Below are positions 62,501 through 64,000 of a stretch of DNA of 64,000 nt, piece after piece. The translations under genes and the position numbers were made by a program. The notes beneath the pieces were generated by a model. That model was given only the letters and a program-made list of their open reading frames with translations. It was not told the origin of the DNA and searched no databases. Numbering within the stretch: position 1 is the stretch's first letter; each line of letters opens with the position of its first letter. Origin of the DNA: Moraxella sp. K1664 (GTDB lineage: Bacteria; Pseudomonadota; Gammaproteobacteria; Pseudomonadales; Moraxellaceae). The stretch is from NCBI RefSeq assembly GCF_039693965.1, contig NZ_CP155576.1, positions 2,418,001 to 2,482,000 of the forward strand, written 5' to 3'.

Positions 62501-64000
62501 TATTACCATTACTGTCGCCTGTACGTTCTGTTTCGTCAATGATACCATCATTGGCAATCGGATCAAGTTTAATGGCAACCTGTGGAGTAGTTAGGTTGAC
62601 ATCATAACTCTTTTGATGGCTCACAGTTGCCACATTACCCGCCCTATCTTGGACAGTAACCTGAGCGATAACCTGTGTTTCCTTAACCAAATCTGCCATG
62701 GAGACATTGGCAGTATAGGTATTTAAATTGCCTGTCTTTATGGCGGTATAGGGTATACCATTCACCATCAAGACAACAGAGATAACCATCTCATCTGCCC
62801 CCAAATCATTCACTACAACCGACAACACGGCGCTATTTTGGGTAATATCGTTTTGATTGATAATATTATCATCGGTAATGTTATCAATCTGTATCGTAGG
62901 AGTGGGTGCATCCATATCCACACTGTATGTCTTTTCGGTACTGGCAGTGGCGGTATTTTTAGCATTATCCACAACAGTTACGGTAGTTTTGATGGTGTTA
63001 TTGCCCGCTCTTACCAAATCGATGGTCGGAAAATTTACCGAGAACTCGCCATTTGCTTGAACTTTGGCATAAATCTCTTTCCAATCTGTACTAGCACAGG
63101 TACTACAAGAACACGCCACAAGCACATTTTGCCCTACAGGCACGTCCGTTACCTTCCCACTAATGGTGATGGTATCCTGCTTGCTTTCTGACTTATTTAT
63201 AATATTATCCCCTGCAATATCGTCAAGGGCAATGGTTGGCGTGGCAATCTTAGTTTGCACGCTCACATTCTTAGAAAATGTGGCAGTGGCGGTATTATCA
63301 TGCTCATCATGGGAGGTGATGGTTGCACGGATTGTTTTGTGATTAATAAGGGCAACAGTATCAACAAATGCACTAAATTTACCATCAACAATTTTAGTGG
63401 TTGCAACCGCTTTACCAATCGTCAATGTCAGAATCTCGCCATCGTTCACATTCTGAACTGACCCCATAATAAGCGTAGTTGGGTCTTGGCTTTCTGCTAA
63501 GTTGATGATATCATCTTGGGCAATTAGGTCAAAGCTAATGGCAGGTTTATCCACATGCGTATCTACAAGATAAGCTGTTTGGGCGGTAGCGGTAGTTGTT
63601 TGGTCTGTCGTGGTGGCAGTGATGGCAACGGTGATGGTGTGCGTGCCTTGGGCATATGCCAACGTTTGCCCATCCAATGCTAATGCCCAGGTCGTGCCTT
63701 GAATGGTTGCTTGATGAGCCACGCCATTGATTGTCAAGGCAATTTGGACGGCAGCGTTCGGATTTGAAACCTCAAATGTACCAGATAAAACAATATCTTC
63801 ATCCAAGATTTTTTGGGTAATTGTACCCACATCATGAATGGTGACTGCTGTTGTTAAAGGTTTAGGAGAGATAGGTGCAAGGTCAGCATTTGGTAAATGC
63901 CCATCATCTGACTTGGCGATGCCCACCACCAAAGCTGCCGCCCCACCAATCATCGCCAGTTTAGTTCCAGCAGTTGCATACCAAGGTGTACTTACCACAT
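59523..64000 (-). CDS. large exported protein: Ig-like repeats, serralysin-type protease, RTX repeats (partial)
   Basis: At least 1,490 residues; the frame is open to the window edge, so the N-terminus is missing (a GTG at 63998 is not a convincing start). The first 800 residues are about seven Bap-like Ig repeats, each opening with patterns such as IALDDIAGDNIINKSE and IQIDNITDDNIINQND. Then comes an M10 metalloprotease domain with zinc motif HEIGHTLNMRH (about residue 1085) and Met-turn SVMSYN. RTX calcium-binding repeats (GGAGGDTIRGGLGNDVLDGG, LIGKAGNDTLIGGLGADIL) and a hydrophobic C-terminus ending FILKL-like EVKLDNFIL suggest type I secretion. Its terminator is interrupted by the IS3 element. 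Confidence 0.88.
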   Translation of the reverse strand, partial: VVSTPWYATAGTKLAMIGGAAALVVGIAKSDDGHLPNADLAPISPKPLTTAVTIHDVGTITQKILDEDIVLSGTFEVSNPNAAVQIALTINGVAHQATIQGTTWALALDGQTLAYAQGTHTITVAITATTTDQTTTATAQTAYLVDTHVDKPAISFDLIAQDDIINLAESQDPTTLIMGSVQNVNDGEILTLTIGKAVATTKIVDGKFSAFVDTVALINHKTIRATITSHDEHDNTATATFSKNVSVQTKIATPTIALDDIAGDNIINKSESKQDTITISGKVTDVPVGQNVLVACSCSTCASTDWKEIYAKVQANGEFSVNFPTIDLVRAGNNTIKTTVTVVDNAKNTATASTEKTYSVDMDAPTPTIQIDNITDDNIINQNDITQNSAVLSVVVNDLGADEMVISVVLMVNGIPYTAIKTGNLNTYTANVSMADLVKETQVIAQVTVQDRAGNVATVSHQKSYDVNLTTPQVAIKLDPIANDGIIDETERTGDSNGNIIITGRAVGDYNGQDDVVISIGNSTYPTKLNAQGIFLVAVPADILAKDSTKSLTATLNIKNRVGNTATVSDTVSYTVQSKELAITLDPITTDNLINESEVAGEVVITGKVTGVDRLPGQPVTLSIGGQKFETTTNADGVFKLPILASVLKDVPTYTIWATTTGQNNAKARADLTYKVSANVAAKIDITNIDDDFGLNVAQEESIVRIGGQFEFTGHFGMGMNHLAVRHVSVKIGDKTYYSGLKEGRFYFDVPFDELQHLNGQVLDYEFVYDPRFYQLTDFDMGRFMVGEQITTTITKQFTKPSDVVKSVNIDSPYLSKNADGDYRVAISGEPMSMISGVVSGNIKPNDVVSIDVAGVKYTAVVGMDKGFKTMVKTSDLDKDDDNLVVASLTTQDLAGNAITVQDTERFINTKRALKNFTIKKPPITEPASTDHTDPNFEMPYFVRYLSTNGMNSKAFGIDVGGYDNSEKPVIKYHFATPEDFEKLKSKNGGVQGENFAKVNTLKAYNEHMKAIVRKAYGEYAKYANVEFMEVDDAFEANTNLFSADLAGNYANSSAFAYHSGNIWWSNRYTDVQSEHNPFNYYIALHEIGHTLNMRHTHDNFKGDYLPEDGLEFSVMSYNVSMNHNMHINLGGLRMYDLAHIHRQFGVNRNARSGDDVYTFKNYNTVLSDGDRYIWDGDGVDTFDASKETQGVNVNLTPGSWIYVGDKLHRNFAIAGKKSFTIADYFGLGANDTIVYGLKKTDKTKEFNNYTQGQAFIGYGTQIENLIGSEYADTLTGNDADNHIFGGAGGDTIRGGLGNDVLDGGLGNDTLIGGVGDDTYIIDSTGDSITELAGEGVDSVFSHVDFDLNGQELENLTLIGITAKTATGNELDNVLTANNMGNTLIGKAGNDTLIGGLGADILTGGDGDDIFVFSTLLNGTMDTITDFETGDKIKLDKAVFDVDASTLTERITYNKDTKVLSYDADGEGGADAIDFAKVEGVFEVKLDNFIL

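Overview
The window looks like a piece of a Moraxella chromosome (Gammaproteobacteria, Moraxellaceae). This is inferred from overall gene resemblance, moderate GC with AT-rich islands, and a tetranucleotide tract of the CAAC type at the start of a restriction-modification gene, a device known from Moraxella mod genes. No tRNA, rRNA or CRISPR array was seen.

Layout. 1-2.5 kb: ribosomal proteins L27 and L21, FolP and a Phd/PIN toxin-antitoxin pair, all on the minus strand. 2.6-9.5 kb: HflX, two unknown proteins and the giant helicase HrpA. 9.7-13.2 kb: the envelope-spanning tolQ-tolR-tolA-tolB cluster without pal. 13.2-15 kb: a small accessory patch built by a MITE-like repeat family; one copy carries a nested 65-bp palindrome and another splits a membrane-protein gene in two. 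15-19.2 kb: transaldolase, rubredoxin, alpha/beta hydrolase, FAH-family enzyme and an OYE-like reductase. 19.3-21.2 kb: an AT-rich AAA ATPase + TOPRIM/DUF4435-like pair that resembles the PARIS anti-phage system. 22.3-23.7 kb: an IS110-family element inserted in an intergenic repeat. Its non-coding end reads as a bridge RNA whose guides match the actual target. 23.7-33 kb: a nitronate monooxygenase-like gene with a stop at codon 2, a DUF4143 ATPase, regulators, transporters, a PLD lipoprotein, a Bax-inhibitor-1 protein and NAD kinase.

33.3-38.6 kb is a nitrate-respiration control module: narK diverges from narXL around one perfect FNR/Anr box placed symmetrically for two class II promoters, followed by an Fnr-like regulator gene and carbonic anhydrase. 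39.4-49.6 kb holds housekeeping genes dnaX (with two in-frame 15-bp minisatellites), putA, lysS and prfA, plus a PLD-like protein. 49.7-54.7 kb is a single-chain type ISP-like restriction-modification gene with 19 tetranucleotide repeats directly after its start codon and a one-base frameshift in its C-terminal part. 54.7-57.8 kb: trmA, a NadR-like kinase and a KAS III enzyme. 57.9-59.5 kb: an IS150-type IS3 element sitting inside a terminator palindrome. 59.5 kb to the right edge: the C-terminal 1,490 residues of a large exported protein with Ig-like repeats, a serralysin-type metalloprotease centre and RTX repeats; its start lies outside the window.

The strongest leads are the readable IS110 bridge-RNA/target match, the repeat-controlled restriction gene, the ATPase/TOPRIM defence candidate, the MITE-split gene that would be restored exactly by excision, and the symmetric FNR-controlled divergent promoter.
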